From assembly GCA_028274465.1 (NCBI GenBank), contig CM051455.1, positions 46,207,129 to 46,271,128 on the forward strand: DNA of 64,000 bases, read 5' to 3'. The position numbers and the translations under genes are program-made. The notes below the pieces were generated by a model. That model searched no databases, was not told the DNA's origin, and saw only the letters and a program-made list of their open reading frames with translations. The stretch is from Plantago ovata (taxonomy: Eukaryota; Streptophyta; Magnoliopsida; Lamiales; Plantaginaceae). Positions 22,200-36,117 of this stretch are shown here, in pieces. How positions within the stretch are numbered: position 1 is the first letter of the stretch; each line of letters starts with the position of its first letter.

Positions 22200-24500
22200 A
22201 TCAAAACTAATCTTGACATGGCTAGCATCTGGGGAGCGCCATTGTTGTGCTTCGAGTGGACAGTATATGTCCTCCTCTAAATCGAGCCAAGTATCCCTGC
22301 ACGAACAAGACAGAATTCTTGGCATCATAGCTGAATTTCTCATGGACAATCTTATTACTTTTCATCCATAAACACCAACACAAACCAAAATAAAATAAAA
22401 TAAAAATAAAATAAAATAAAATAATAATCCAAAGTACCCTGCTGAGTTTGGTCCGCACCAATGCCACCCACGAAGCCAAATATGTTGAACCATTCATAAT
22501 ATGTGCAAAGTGAATATTAGAACCAACCAATAATATCTAGCATAGGAACAATGCAAACTATGCAAAAATACTCTCACTGCAAACATTGCAAACTAGACAA
22601 ACATTGAGCAAATTCAGGCCATGCTTTCCTAGATTATCTAGAACAAGTCAGTCATTTTTAAGAACTCTCAAGAAAAATTGAGCTTATTAGGCACATCTGA
22701 ATTCCAAATCTACTCAAAATTGTAAATCGTAATTGCACTATTGCTGCCAACTCTGCTCATTCGCACTTGCTACTTCATTTTCCTTTTCAAAAAGTATGTC
22801 GAACGAACCGTATAGTAACCATGTTTATAAGAATGTCAAATTAGAACATTCGGCATTCTAATCGAGGGAAGAGGAATCTCCAGAATATTATTAACATCAA
22901 CTTCCCATAAGATAGTCTAAAGCAAGTATTCATTCCTGCAGCCACTAGCAAGCAATCAAAGATGCCACATAAAGATCAGGTAATTCATACAAATTTGGTG
23001 TAATAGACCTCATACATGTCTCTCATGGCATCTGATGATGATTCCACACATTAATTAATATGAATATCATCTCCAACTCTCAATCAAACTCTCTGCTTAG
23101 CAAGACCGATGGATCGAAGAATACTTTTCCAAGTGAATGAAGCATTACTTATAAAAGTTGCACTAAATAAATCACAACTTGGAAAGTATTTAGCTTTAAA
23201 ATTAAAACCCCATTCAACGAAGAATTAGGGAATTCCCCACACTTGTTTAATTTACCCAATATAGCCGGAGTAAAATAACGAAGATACTTAAATCTCATTC
23301 CACCATCACACTTCAACTCATATATATAAAGAATCCCAATTATTCCAATGAATTTTCTTCCGCTCTCCATCTCCCTATGTTAAAACTTAGCAATAATAGA
23401 ATCAATATCTTGCAACAAATAATTAGGAAGATTAAAGGAAACATAAGTAGGAATAACTTGAATAGCTGCTTCAGTTAAAAACTTCTTTATCCGCTTTAGA
23501 AAGAATTCTATTACCATAACCACGTAAGTTACTCCACAGTCCACGCCCTCTCGATCCCTAAGCCAACTAAAAACTTTTTTTTCTTGATCTACCCATAGTC
23601 GTAGGGAGACCCAAGTACTTCCCATGATTATCTACCATGATCGGAAGACAAGATTATAACCTCATGTGTTCTAGCTTCAGGAGTATTCTGCTTAAAGCAA
23701 CAATAGACCTTTCTAAATTTATGTCCTGCCTAGAAACCATACTAAATCTAGAAAGAATATTAAAAATTTTCAAAGCAGCCCTAGAATTAGCATGACAAAG
23801 CATCAAAGTGTCATCAACAAACAGAAAGTGAGAGATCCTTGGTGCACTTGGGGATACAATTAGCCCATTAACACCTCTCCCCCCCCCCCCCCCCCCCCGC
23901 GCGCATTATGGAACAAAGCATTAAGCGTTTCAGTAATGAATAAGAAAAAATAACGTAAAATGGGGTCCCCTTGATAGATCTCCACTCTTTGCGCGCGGGA
24001 AAGGGTCATGCTAACTCCATTAAGTAACACATGGTAGGAGACAGTACACACAAAGCACAATGAAATCAATAAAAGAATCCTCAAAACCAAGAAGACTTAA
24101 GCACTGTTTTAAGAAAAAACTACACCACTTTATGATAACCCTTATACTCATGTAAAGTTTATGTTCACCCTTCATTTCTTACTTTAACATGTGAGGAACA
24201 AAAGCAGATTGACTTTTTAATAATGATTTTACACATATGAGGCTTGAGTATGTTCGTAATGACTTTAGAGGTAATTTTAAACATTACATTATCCAGACTA
24301 CCCAGACTAACCTGATAATGGGATTTACATTCAGGTATAAGGACGACATGAGCGTAATTAAGTTTGGGATCACGAACTCTTAAAGCTAAAGTGCAAGATT
24401 TGTTACATAACATTGAAATCATAGCTTTTGATTTACGAGTAGTTCGGAAAACAAAGTTGCAGCACGTGTTTATACATGTAAATTTTATTTGCAACGGTGT
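22200..24500 (-). mobile_element. Decayed L1-type LINE (reverse transcriptase remnants)
   Basis: Several frames on the minus strand match successive parts of plant L1 ORF2. LNYAHVVLIPECKS and LDNVMFKITSKVITNILKPH (about 24.2-24.4 kb) match the early RT blocks. VSYHVLLNGV and QGDPILRYFFLF (about 23.9-24.05 kb) match the QGDPLSPYLF block. HFLFVDDTLMLCHA (about 23.8 kb) is the FxDD catalytic block. YVSFNLPNYLLQDIDSI, GGMRFKYLRYF and LCWCLWMKSNKIVHEKF follow down to about 22.2 kb. There are many stops and frameshifts. The order is continuous, so it is one old insertion. The endonuclease and ORF1 are not seen upstream. Confidence 0.88.
23879..23898. repeat. Poly(C) tract of 20 bases
   Basis: An uninterrupted run of 20 C (poly-G on the LINE strand) inside the LINE RT remnant, followed by GCGCGC. 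It is rare in AT-rich plant DNA and prone to length error. Confidence 0.95.
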
Positions 24501-24532
24501 GGTTTCACCTTTCACATTTTGACAACCAAATT

Positions 24533-24675
24533 TGTAATGACCCGGCCACAAATGGGCCGAGACCCGACCCAACGTCCGTCAAGATTACTGCGGACTAACC
24601 CACACACTTCTTGTTGGTATGATATTCTTGAATCACCCAAAAAGCCTCATACCATGTGGGATGCGGGGTATTACA
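24533..24675. mobile_element. Possible solo LTR or TRIM-like element (TG...CA)
   Basis: A 143-bp segment starts TGTAATGACCC and ends GGGTATTACA, an inverted terminal match of the TGTAATACCC type seen at many plant Gypsy LTR ends. No flanking target duplication is evident and no internal region is present, so a solo LTR fragment or a small MITE are both possible. Confidence 0.3.
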
Positions 24676-25675
24676 GATTTGATCTAAAGCAATAATCGAT
24701 TTCCTAACACTCGATCAATCGGTCTGATGACTTATCAAGCCGTTTCCATTCAGTAATGAAAAGAAAAAGAAAATATTTTAGATATATCAATTCCGTCCCG
24801 TTCAACTTTCTTTTTTTTTCTTTTTTTATTCTCTAGAAAAGCATCATCGTAATATCTCTAATCCCCGAATCATTCGACGACTTGGTATTATCAAAATAAA
24901 CTGATGATCTACCATTATAATCAATTCAAGTTGTTATTTCATTTAATAAAATTGGTTACCAACCATCAAATTAACTAAGTTGACCCAAAGCATTAATATA
25001 GCAACAAGAAATGTGTGTTTATTGTTTAAGGTTGAGTTGGTACTAATATTTGATTTCATACTACTATTAATCATATTAATCACCACATTCTATTTGTTCA
25101 TTCACATCATTGTAACTTAACATACACAACACATAATATAGTAATGAGAAAAAAAGGAGAAGCAAACCAAAATGATTGAGAAAAATCAACATAAGATCCC
25201 ATTCCCATTCCCATAGTCCACGGACCAGGATATTACTAGCAGTAGCAATGTTTTGTTGAAGGTGCCACCCCTGGATTCGCCCGCCCGACCCGTCCACATC
25301 ATAGTCCACATTACCTCACTCTCTCCTCCTTTCCTTTCTCTCTCCTCACCCCAAAGAGAAACAAAGAAACAACAAGACAAGAACGTGAAAACACATCATC
25401 CATCATCATCACCTTCACGAGACAAAAGCTCATGTTTATTTGTGGTCTTTGACAGAGACCCATTTCGCGTACTCGATCCATTTCTGTATTGGCGGTGCAT
25501 GTTATTATTATTCCTTTGATTCTTTCTTTCTTTCTCTCTGTTGTTGCTGGAAATAGGAGAAAGGGCTGGGCGGAGGAGCATGAGTAGAGCTAAAAAGAAA
25601 AGGGTGCAACAAAGGATCTGAAATTTTTACAAGTTTTTAAATCTTGAGCTCTCCTGTATTTATTTGGGCAAATCA

Positions 25676-28659
25676 ATGGCTGATGATCTCTGGACCATCG
25701 CAAAGGTGTGTTTCTTTCCTTTATTTCAGCTCGTTCTAGCTCTTTCTTTGGTTCTTATATGCAGATGCCCTATTGCTATGTTGTTTGATTTGCACAAGAT
25801 CGTGTTTTGTTGCATTCTTTTTGTAATAGCGTCTGTTTCTTGATCTGGGTTTATGTGTATGGACATATTTTGTTGTTTGAGTAGCATACATTTAGGGCTT
25901 TTTAAAAAAAATAATAAAAAATTAGTATTGGAGAATTTCAATTGAAGCAAAATCCACATTGTTTTTCTCGCCCATTAATGGTATTGGGATTTCTTGAATT
26001 GTTGTGGCTTTTGTGTTGTGGATTAGCTTGATTTGCTCATTCAGCTGTGTGTTTTGGTGAATTTGCTTTGTGGAACAAGTGTTGACATTGTGATGATGAT
26101 ACTGTGAGTTTCAGGGTGGCTTTAGTGTAAAACCTCAAAAGAAGAGTCCAATTGCATTGAGGACGTTGGTTTTCATGTTTACGGTGATTTGCGGGGTGTA
26201 TGTATGTGCAGTTTATCTTAGGAAAACTGGTGGACTTTCAGCTGGACGTATATCGAATAATCAAATGATAGATAATATAATAGATAGACCTTGTGAAGTT
26301 ACTGATGTGGAACCATCCGAAAAGCCTTATTTACATTTCCCTAAACCAAAGAGTTTCAGCAGGTAATACATCTTATTCTTGTATGCTTATCAATAAATAT
26401 CTTTACAAGTTACTTGACGACTTAGGAATGATCTTGTGTTGTTACTGAAGACCCATGCTGATAGTCCTCTACTCCTCTGTGATTTACCAGGGAGGAATGC
26501 ATGTGCAACCCTGTGCGGTATTTTGCAATTTTGTCAACACAGAGGTCCGGGAGCGGATGGTTCGAGACATTGTTGAACAGTCACATCAACATAAGCTCCA
26601 ATGGGGAAATATTCTCAGTTAAGGCCCGGAGAAGTAACATATCGTCCATTGTAGAAACGCTGGACCATATTTATAACTTAGATTGGCTGACGAGTGCCTC
26701 CAAAAATGAGTGCACTGCTGCAGTTGGTCTGAAATGGATGCTCAATCAGGTTAGTGACATTTGGTATGACATAAATGTTCTAATTTCATATAGTATATGA
26801 TAATTTCTTACTTTGTTTCCGATTTTGTAGAAACTGGTCTCTTTAAATGTCACTTTCCGAGTATTATGAACTTTTTATCATTTAAGCACTAAACTATTTA
26901 TGGCTCTATCATATTTCGGAAATGATTTGTTTCTTTTATCAGTAATAAGTTAATAACTAGAGACAAGGAATTTTCTACTTATACGTTATTCTCCCAAGAT
27001 TCGGTCGCAGATTAACAAATTGAACTTTCTTGTTTTAATGATAAAATCATGTGGCTAAACTAGGTCAATTGCCTGACAGAGTAAATTTTGGAATGTTATC
27101 TTAATAAGAAGATCATTGCTATTGTATTTGCTCACGTCATAATTTTGTAAAGTACACCGTGCCAGCTTCTGTTTGTTTTTATAAGCTGAACCACGAACAT
27201 GCACGTTTCATGTCATGGTCCAGTGATGTTGAGGGTTTACGGTCTTTCTTTGTGATGGTATGTTAAATTTTGTGATGGGCTTGTGAGATGATAAGCTTGT
27301 GAACTCAAGAGGTTTTATGGTTAAAATCACAGTACATAAGAACCGAGTAAATTCAGGATATTATTTGAAATGTTTGTAGTATTATTTTCAAGTATTACGA
27401 ATTTATGATATCTCTATCATGGTTGTGCTTGTTTTTATCACGTCATTTTATTGCTAGTAGCACCATTCAACACTTCAATAGTATGTTATTTCTAAAGCGC
27501 GGCTATGTATGTTTTCTGAGTAACCCTGAATCACCTTATCCGCCATTTGCTCAAATTATGATGTTTCCATACTTTATTTGTGATGCATCCAGGATTCCAG
27601 GTTCATGATTTCTGGTTCCCCTTTTTGCTCATACCAGTTGAATTAGCATATCACCGTTTTTTGCATTCTACTTTTATTTACTTGTTTTGTTTTCTGTTGA
27701 AGTGTAAAGCAATTAATTTACATGTTCTCTGCATCTTGTGATCTTGTGCAGGGCTTAATGCAACATCATGAAGAAATTGTAAAGTACTTCAATACTAGAG
27801 GGGTTTCAGCAATTTTTCTTTTCAGAAGGAATCTTTTGCGAAGAATGGTGTCAATCCTGGCTAATTCTTATGACCAGAAAACCAAACTACTCAATGGGAC
27901 TCACAAGTCTCATGTTCACTCACCCCATGAGGTATCATGCTTAATATCTACGCATATTTTATTCATAGATAATATTGTGGAAAAAAAGGACACCGATAGT
28001 TGGCTGGATGACAAGAACTATGCAGTAATTAGTTATTGAATTGTTGCAGGCTGAGATACTGGCAGGATACAAGCCAACTATCGATACAAAGCTGCTCATA
28101 CCAGACCTGAAGCAAGTGGAAGATCTGGCTAACAAATCCTTGGAATATTTTAAGAGCACACGACATATTGTCCTCTATTATGAGGATATAATAAAGAATC
28201 GAACTGTAAGACATCTACGATCTCGTACCTGGGAATTCCTCATTTTTTACTTGCCCCTCATTTTCCAGTCATTTTTATTTTTATTTTTATTTTTTTATTT
28301 ATTTATTTTTAGGCGAGGGTATCTATTATAGAATAGATGAAAATTATTTTATCTGTAATGGGTAGCTGCAAATGTGTTTTTTTTCCCTCCCTGCTATACT
28401 ATATTCAAAACCAGTCACCGTACCACTATTAAGGTTCAGCAATTCATGTCATGATTTCCAGCACTCACTGTATATCTTTCTCCAGAAACTGGTGGATGTT
28501 CAAGATTTTCTGAAGGTTCCTCAAAGGAAACTACACAGTCGCCAGGTGAAGATACACAAAGGATCCTTATCTTCACAGGTTGAAAATTGGGATGATATCA
28601 AGAAGACTCTCAAGGGTACGCAATATGAAAGCTTTTTAGGACAGGATTACAAGCTGTAG
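25676..28659 (+). CDS. NodH-like membrane-anchored sulfotransferase
   Basis: Six exons (25676-25705, 26115-26362, 26491-26749, 27752-27931, 28050-28205, 28486-28659) with GT-AG introns give 348 residues. A short basic N-terminus precedes one membrane span (about residues 25-45, LVFMFTVICGVYVCAVYL), indicating a type II Golgi-style anchor. The P-loop-like segment STQRSGSGWFETLL (about 108-121) is the 5'-phosphosulfate-binding loop for PAPS, and FLFRRNLLRRMVS in exon 4 fits the 3'-phosphate-binding region. Plant relatives are annotated as P-loop or nodulation-protein-H-like sulfotransferases. The acceptor is unknown. The first exon encodes only ten residues; splicing puts MADDLWTIAK in frame. 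All residue counts close without a frameshift. Confidence 0.9.
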
Positions 28660-31600
28660 GTGCCTATGTAATGTATTTGTAGATAATTTAACTTGTCTAG
28701 TTTAGGCTAGATATTCTTTTATTATTTTAACCCCCCGCGCAGACTCACCGGTCACAGGATTTTCCCGTTGAAATTTTTGACTGCGGCATGTGATTCCCGA
28801 ATATGTCTTGTATTCTGCTTAGTGCGGCTGTAGGTTTTGTTTGTAACTGAGCTGATTGTGAAAGGGATAGTGTATCTAGCTGAGTTCAACGAAAAGTTGG
28901 AACTTCATCTTGCTTGGAACTTGGAAGCTTATCTTTTGCATGTTTTAAGTCTCAAAAACTCTGTTCTCTTTGCACCATAACTTCTTGAGAACACAGAAGG
29001 GTTGTTGACTTGTTGTAAGTTGGTTCCGGATGGATAGAAAGATATTGTGTTTCCTTCTGTTACACCTGCTATGGAGTGTAAAGTCTCAACCATTTTGACC
29101 AACTTTCATGGTGTCAAGCACATGGTCATATGTGGGGCGTACATGTGATGTGAAGGAACCCTCTCTTGGTCATGGTTGGAGATCATTTGATGAATCTTGA
29201 GACGTTTCATTGGGAAAACGTTTGATGTTTTATACTGAGTACTTGTTTTATACTCCCCTGTCTCACAAAACGTGGTACCTAGATAGAGTAAGTTATAAAG
29301 TGGTTGAGTGGTAGAATACGGAGTTGTAAAAATGAGAGATCCTTATTAATTTCTATCTCCATCAATTTGAATTGTTTGACTAATTTGTGAATTCTGCATT
29401 GCATTTTTTTTTAATAGTATGATACTAAGTTATTGCCTTAGACATAACATGAATGTGGATTGCATTATGGCGTCGTGTGTCACGAGAATTGTCTAGGCAA
29501 TAACGTGAGTCTAAAATTCTAAATAAACACTACTAGTAACTCCTAGGTATGATTTGGCACGAGTACAAATTGTGATGAGGAGATTTCTTGACTCACCTAA
29601 TCCATTAATTTCGATATTATGTTGACCAAAAACTTGTCGCTGACCAAAATCTAACCTATTTCTAATGCTACTAGTATCATTTGACAAATGCTAATCTACC
29701 TACCAACTATTATCTCCCAATTTTGACTCATTAATCTCCCATTCTTAATAGCCTCCTTCAACGCACACAAAGTCTGTTATCTGGACGGAACTGTATAAAA
29801 CTGAATTGATCAGAACTTGACTTATTTTTACATAATATCATTTCGTAATCATTTTTACTGTTTAATTTAAGATTTATTAGAGGTCGAACCGAACTTTAAG
29901 AAATGAACAAAGCAAATGTAAATAATTTAAGAATTAATGAGTATATATGTTCTTTAAATTGAACCAAACAGAGTTTGAACCGGATAGAATTTACACGATT
30001 TATGATTTATTTTAGTGTTTGTAACATAGTATTTGGCATCATGTAAAAAGACGGGAAAGTATTGAGCGAATATGTTTAGCGTCTGGTGAAAACAAATTTC
30101 TACCGTACGTAACAGGTGAGTTAGATCATCAATGATTGATGAGTCGGCGAGCAAGTTAACTTCCGAGTCTTATCTGCTTCAGTTTACACAGCTTTTTCCA
30201 GCCAAGTGGTACTTACCTAATCAGGGAGAGAGACAAAATGCTACAGTTATTATTTACAGGAGATTAATTAGAAAAATGGAAAATAATAATGATAATTTAA
30301 ATTTGTTGCGGTAAAATAACTTGGAATGATAAATGTTTAGATATCTGAAACTTTGCATTTTTTTGGGATGGAAATACTAAATTATTATGGATAAATTTTG
30401 TGTCCCTTTTCGGTTAGTGTATTCGTATTCTTCTTCTTCTTTTTAAAGATTAATTAAATTATGCTCAAGGAATACGGTGTGGACGGCATGATATACAAAG
30501 CAGAATTAAAACAAAATTAAGGCATGTCACATAGCAGAATTGTACTTTTCATATATTTATGAAAATATTTTCAGGTGAAATTCTAAAACAAGTTATGACC
30601 TAATAATTTAGTTTATTTTAGGTTTTTTGGTTAAAACTAACCATCCATGATAATGATGAATGACGAAAGCAAATAAGTGTTTGGAAGGAACACGTACACG
30701 AAAAATATATGCATACTTAATTGTACTCCATAGGTATTTTAATTCAGTTCATTTCGTATGAAAATATTATAGACTAAAGGTTATGAATTTAAATTAAAGT
30801 GAATTTTTTGAGAAAAACATAGTCCGCCAACTCATAATAATTGTTGTTAAATCAATTAGGCGGCCATGTTCATATGTTCATTTTACCGTAAGTTCAATTC
30901 AATTGACTTCAGTTTTGTTGAAATTTATTAAGTTCGTTTAAATACAATTTAATCCAGACAAGACCAGTTTAATTCAATTTAGATTTACTTTAAGTGAAAT
31001 TTATAATTCAAATAAGTTTAATTCAGTTCAAGTTCATTCAGTTAAATTAGATTAAATTCAAATTATTATTTTTAAACGTAGAAAATTTTCTATTACCAAA
31101 ACCAAAAAATACAAATGTCGGTCCAATGATCCAGGTCAATCCAAACACATCATAAATAAACACAATAAAATAAGTTTTGTATCATGGTATTTATTAATTC
31201 CAATTCAGTTCCAAATTTTCAGGCGAGTCGAATCAAACCCGTTTAATGTGGGGTTAGAGTGAGAAGATGCGAAATTTGATTATTTATATTAAATTTTCAA
31301 TTAAAACCCACACATATAACTATTTGTCTACCAAAAGCTACATATAGTTTTGCAATTGCTACGCCAAATAGTACTCAACTGTAGACCTCATATCAAATTT
31401 GATTTTGTACAAAAAGAGAGTATATATGTGAGAATATGATGTGACATATAGAAAGAAAGAAGTACAAATGAGTTTAATAATTTGTTTGTTTAGATTGCTT
31501 TCATATTTTTTTTTTCATAATTTTTCTTATAAATTTTATCTCATGGTGGATCATGTCATTAAATAAAACATCTCATACATTATACTCTTATAAACTTTAT

Positions 31601-32178
31601 AAAATATCGTTTAAAAATAAACGTAAATAAAAATGAAAGGTAGTAAATGTGAGATATATATATTAGTACAAAAATATAAATGAAAATAGAGCAAAATAGG
31701 ACATGCAAGAAGGACTAAGAATGAAATTTTATTATTATTACTACACAAATAAGGCAAAAAGTAAATAACCTTCTACTTCCATGTTTGAAATCTGAGAGTC
31801 TTGCCCTAGCCAAAAACAGCAAACCTCTCTTTCCACTAGCTGAGCTGAACCATAATTTGCTGTCTATCCACTCAAAAACCGTTAGCTGTTTTCTCAGCAC
31901 CCAAAATTACAATCATATCATCATCAGATCTACACCCACATCTGGCCCCACTTGACCACCGCGTATCCTCAACGGTCCAGATCACTGCTCCCAAAACCAA
32001 CGGCCCAGATCCACTAACCCCTCCAGTACATCTCCACACGTCGAATTGAATCCCACCCTAGATCCATCTCTCTCTCTCTTTTATTTCCTCTCTTCAGCCG
32101 TCTTCTCATTCCTCCTCTTTCTTCCCTCAACAAAAACCTGGTTCCTCCACGACCAGGGGTATTTTCGGCAAAAAAACC
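28660..32178. other. Long AT-rich spacer
   Basis: Holds the 3' UTR of the sulfotransferase gene, then about 3 kb without a recognisable gene, and the RBP45/47 promoter and leader at the right (pyrimidine-rich, 32,060-32,140). The stretch 30,880-31,070 is a low-complexity run of AATTCAATT/AGTTCAATTCA words. The small ORFs have no family resemblance. Confidence 0.45.
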
Positions 32179-35100
32179 ATGAACGGCGGCGGAGATTTGA
32201 ACCAACAGCAGCAACAGCAGCAGCAGCAACAACAGCAGCTGCAGCAACAGCAGCAGCAGTGGGTGGCGATGCAGCAGCAGTACCAGCAGCAGTGGATGGC
32301 GATGCAGTATCCCGCCGCCGCCATTATGCAGCAGCAGATGATGTATAATGGTGGTCATTACATGCCGTATTATCAGCATCCTCAGCAGCAGCATCCGCAT
32401 CAACAGCCGCAGCACTATCAGCAGCAGCCTAAGCAGAGTTACCAGATTCAGGGCTCCGCTGAGGATAATAAGACGATCTGGATTGGAGATCTCCTTCAGT
32501 GGATGGATGAAGGCTATCTTCAACAATGTTTCTCCCAAACTGCTGAGGTATAATATAATATTATCGATTTGATTTGGTTAATTCAGCTGATTGATTGAAT
32601 TGAATAATCTGATTTTGTTGGAATACGATATGATTAGCTGTATATCTGATTGATTGATTTTGTTCAGAGTAATTGAGGAGATCTGTACTTCATACAGTTT
32701 TGGAAGATAGTATGATTCTTTTTGTTAGCTAGCTCTTTGAGGAAATATGTAGAATCTAGATGTAAACAAACGATATTTGAAGTGACAGCTGATGTATCAT
32801 TATCATGTTGTGTTCTCTTTTATGTTTCACTCTGAGTTTATGAGGATGATAATTTTTGTCAATTGTCAGAATGTAGGTCACTTTCAACATAATTTTGAAC
32901 TTGAACTGCTATTAATGTGCATTATCTATGCTAGGAGGCTCTATAAAGCTAGAACCATTATCTGCTGCTGCTCATGTTTAGTTTTTTATTCTTTTCCCGC
33001 TGTTTATGTTAATTGTTCTTTCTGAAATCAAGGCTTTGTACCATTAACTAATTACTGTCTTCACATCAAAGCTAATAATTAGTATAAATTTCCCCATGGT
33101 CTTCAATTAATTGAGCTTCTCAATAACTGTGCTGATATGATCATGTGGAATGTCCATTACTTGATAGTAAATTATTTTAAAAATTTCTAAAGGATTGCCC
33201 TTTCTTTAGTTTCTGCAAATCTGCTTGTTTTTAGCTTGTGCCTCGTGTTATTTATGCTGCACAGAGTTTCTCGTAATGCATATTATGTATTTTGTGTGCA
33301 TCTTTGCCATCTGTTTGCTTTCTATTTGTTCGTTGCATTGCCATCACATGCATCATCTTTCACTTGTGTACAACATTTCTATATACGTCAAACACCATAC
33401 TGAGCATAATAAGTTGGAAATATTGCTCTGTCATACTCTTGTGTGTCCTGTTTACAACTGTTGGATTGAATCTCTTATGTAACTCAAATATGCAGGTTAT
33501 TTCTGTTAAGATTATTCGCAATAAGCAAACGGGTCAGTCCGAGAGATACGGATTTGTTGAATTTGGTTCTCATGCAGCTGCAGAAAAAGTTCTGCAAACC
33601 CATAACGGAACCACGATGCCTAATGCAGAACAACCATTTCGCTTGAACTGGGCAGGCTTCAGCAATGGTGATAGGCGCCCTGAACCTGGCGCTGATATGT
33701 CAATATTTGTTGGAGATTTGGCTCCTGATGTTACTGATACCCTACTGCTTGAGACCTTTGCTGGTAGATATCCTTCTGTCAAAGGTGCCAAAGTGGTAGT
33801 TGATGCAAATACTGGACGTTCAAAAGGTTATGGCTTTGTCAGGTTCGGTGATGAAAGTGAAAAGTCAAGAGCCATGACTGAGATGAATGGTGAATATTGC
33901 TCCACTAGACAGATGCGAATTGGCGTCGCGACTCCCAAGAAACCTTCACACCAGCAGCAACAATATTCTTCACAAGGTGCATTTTCCCCTACACTTTTAT
34001 TGTTGGTTGCATGCTCCCACCCCAACCCTTGGCCCACCTCGAAAACCTAAGAACCATTTATTTAATACCAAGGTTTTTTTTTGCATTGGATAAGCCCTAT
34101 CATTCTATCGGGAATATTCGTCAAACATGCTTGAACTTGACTCTATGCGTAAGCATGTCTGTTTTCTTGTGGATATATATTACTATGAATCAATGGAATA
34201 TGCAATCTTACTAGGTTGGACAATCATTGAACTTCCATTTCCTCTTTTTGTTTATTTATGTTTGTATAGAAGTCTTAATGAGAAATCTCCTGAGGAGCGT
34301 CTTTAATTTTTCTATTCCTTTGATGAACATTCCTACATTTTGGATGTTATAACGAGAATATCATCAACTTACACTTGTACTCTCGAATTTCAACCTGTTT
34401 CTTTATAGCTGTAGTATTGTCTGGTGGATATGCCAATGGTGCTGTGCCCCATGGCCAGTCGATGAGTGATTCATCTAACACGACAGTGAGTTCTTTTCCT
34501 TTGAAATCAGATTTATTTGATTTGTATTGCTTGCTAAACGTTGGTTTTATGTAGATATTTGTTGGAGGACTAGATTCTGAAGTCAGCGACGAAATCCTTC
34601 GAGAATCTTTCACTCCATTCGGAGAAGTTGTCTCTGTAAAAATACCACCTGGGAAGGGCTGTGGTTTTGTGCAGTTCGTAAACAGGTAATTCTTCTATGT
34701 CATGTATTTCTTATAACTTGTTGAATACTATCAACAAAAGCATCTGAGGACTGAGGCATTGAAAAGAAAAGTCTTGCTTAATTTTGCTATGTGATTATAT
34801 AATTACTAGTACCAGATATCTTAATTCAATTTGGTATATTGTGCATGCATATGTATGATATGTGTATCACGGGCTATGGGTGTTTAGGCGTTGTACAGAA
34901 ATGAAATTCTTGCCTTGTTTTAGATTTCTTGCCCAATATTTTCATTAATCTTTTCTGACGAAAGATGGTAATCTTGGAATTCTTTCAACAGAAGTAGTGC
35001 AGAAGAAGCAATTCAGAGATTAAATGGAGCTGTCATTGGCAAGCAGACAGTTCGTCTTTCTTGGGGCCGAAACCTGAAGGAGGTAGCTAACTCTCAACTA

Positions 35101-35484
35101 ATCACTATTTGCAGCAAATTTTAGACGTGGTTCCCTATATCGTTTCAAAAGAATGTGCGCTTGTTGATAACAACTCTTATCTCACCTCACCCCACCGCAC
35201 CACACTCTCACACATTTTTAAAAAATGTAATTAAAAAAATTCTATTCACTTAAATCCCTTAAGCACACCAACTCTAGACCGATGGTTGTAAAAATTGCAT
35301 GGCTAGAACACTTATTTTCAAATGAAATTAATTAATTGCTGTTTGCTTTCTGTTCCTTTGGCAGAGAGGGGAGTTTAATCAGCGGAATGGAAGGCAAGGA
35401 TACAATGGATACGGGTATGGTGCAGGCGCAGGCTACGGGGCAGCTTCTAACGGTCACGCGAACCAGCAGCAGCCCGTAAGCTAA
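32179..35484 (+). CDS. RBP45/RBP47-type RNA-binding protein (three RRMs)
   Basis: Six exons (32179-32547, 33496-33976, 34409-34485, 34555-34685, 34992-35082, 35365-35484) encode 422 residues. The N-terminus is Gln-rich, as in the plant RBP45/47/UBP1 group. RRM1 starts with TIWIGDL in exon 1 and continues in exon 2 (RYGFVEF). RRM2 has IFVGDLAPDVTD and KGYGFVRF; RRM3 has IFVGGLDSEVSD and GCGFVQF. The C-terminus is Gly/Tyr/Gln-rich. These nuclear poly(A)/U-binding proteins act on mRNA and join stress granules. The first intron (about 950 bp) splits RRM1. All exon phases close exactly. The gene ends with QQQPVS. Confidence 0.95.
32200..32300 (+). repeat. CAG/CAA repeat encoding polyglutamine
   Basis: A CAG/CAA-rich microsatellite inside exon 1 of the RBP45/47 gene encodes runs of up to about 12 Gln, broken by a Leu and then QWVAMQQQYQQQW. 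CAA interruptions are present. It is likely polymorphic in length between individuals. Confidence 0.9.
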
Positions 35485-35989
35485 TCCATTGGGATTACTT
35501 ACTTATATGTATTACTAAAGCATATTAGAGACACTTTCAAGCCACCCCACCCCCCTCTCCCCTGTCTGTAGGATAATGAAATTTTGTAGCGGAATTGAGT
35601 GCGACTTCTTGTTTTGATTCTTTATAACTTATATTTGCAATTTTGACGCTAAATAAGGCTGTTATAATGGTAGACTAGCATGTTAGTTGCTAGTTATTCA
35701 TTCTTTTGTAGCTTCATAATGATCTGTAGATAGTAGATAGTTAGATACCACCACGTACTTCAGGTTATTCTCTCACAGGAGGTTATAGAGATTGGTTGAT
35801 TTGCTTCATGTTAGTATCTGATGGTAGGCCCGAAACATGGTGTTTATTTGAAGATTGTTTTATGGTGGATTTCAGTTGCGAGTTTACCCGATCAACCCCA
35901 ATTGTTTTCTTTGCTAAAAGTAACTCTGAGCAGGGTGTTGGGACTATGAGTAGTAGGGTGTTTGGCAGGGTATATTGAAATTGAATAGG
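35485..35989. other. 3' UTR and flank of the RBP45/47 gene
   Basis: Transcript tail followed by AT-rich DNA. No second gene. At about 35,957 there is a partial duplicate (GGGTGTTTGGCAGGGTATA) of the terminus of the following MITE. Confidence 0.4.
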
Positions 35990-36072
35990 GGGTGTTTGGG
36001 AGGGGATTTTGAAATTGATTTTCTTTTTTTTAGGGTACTTTTGTGAAAGTTATTATGTTTTTATTATTATTA

Positions 36073-36117
<45 letters not shown>

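Noticed and set aside
22111-22371. Plus-strand 86-codon ORF as a gene
   Set aside because: It overlaps minus-strand LINE homology and has no family resemblance or splice context.
32014-32538. 174-codon minus-strand ORF rich in Leu
   Set aside because: Antisense of the polyglutamine exon of the RBP45/47 gene (CAG read as CTG); no independent evidence.
33292-34050. 252-codon ORF starting in the intron of the RBP45/47 gene
   Set aside because: Its first part is intron 1 sequence and its end reads through a donor site; the spliced model gives the full three-RRM protein.
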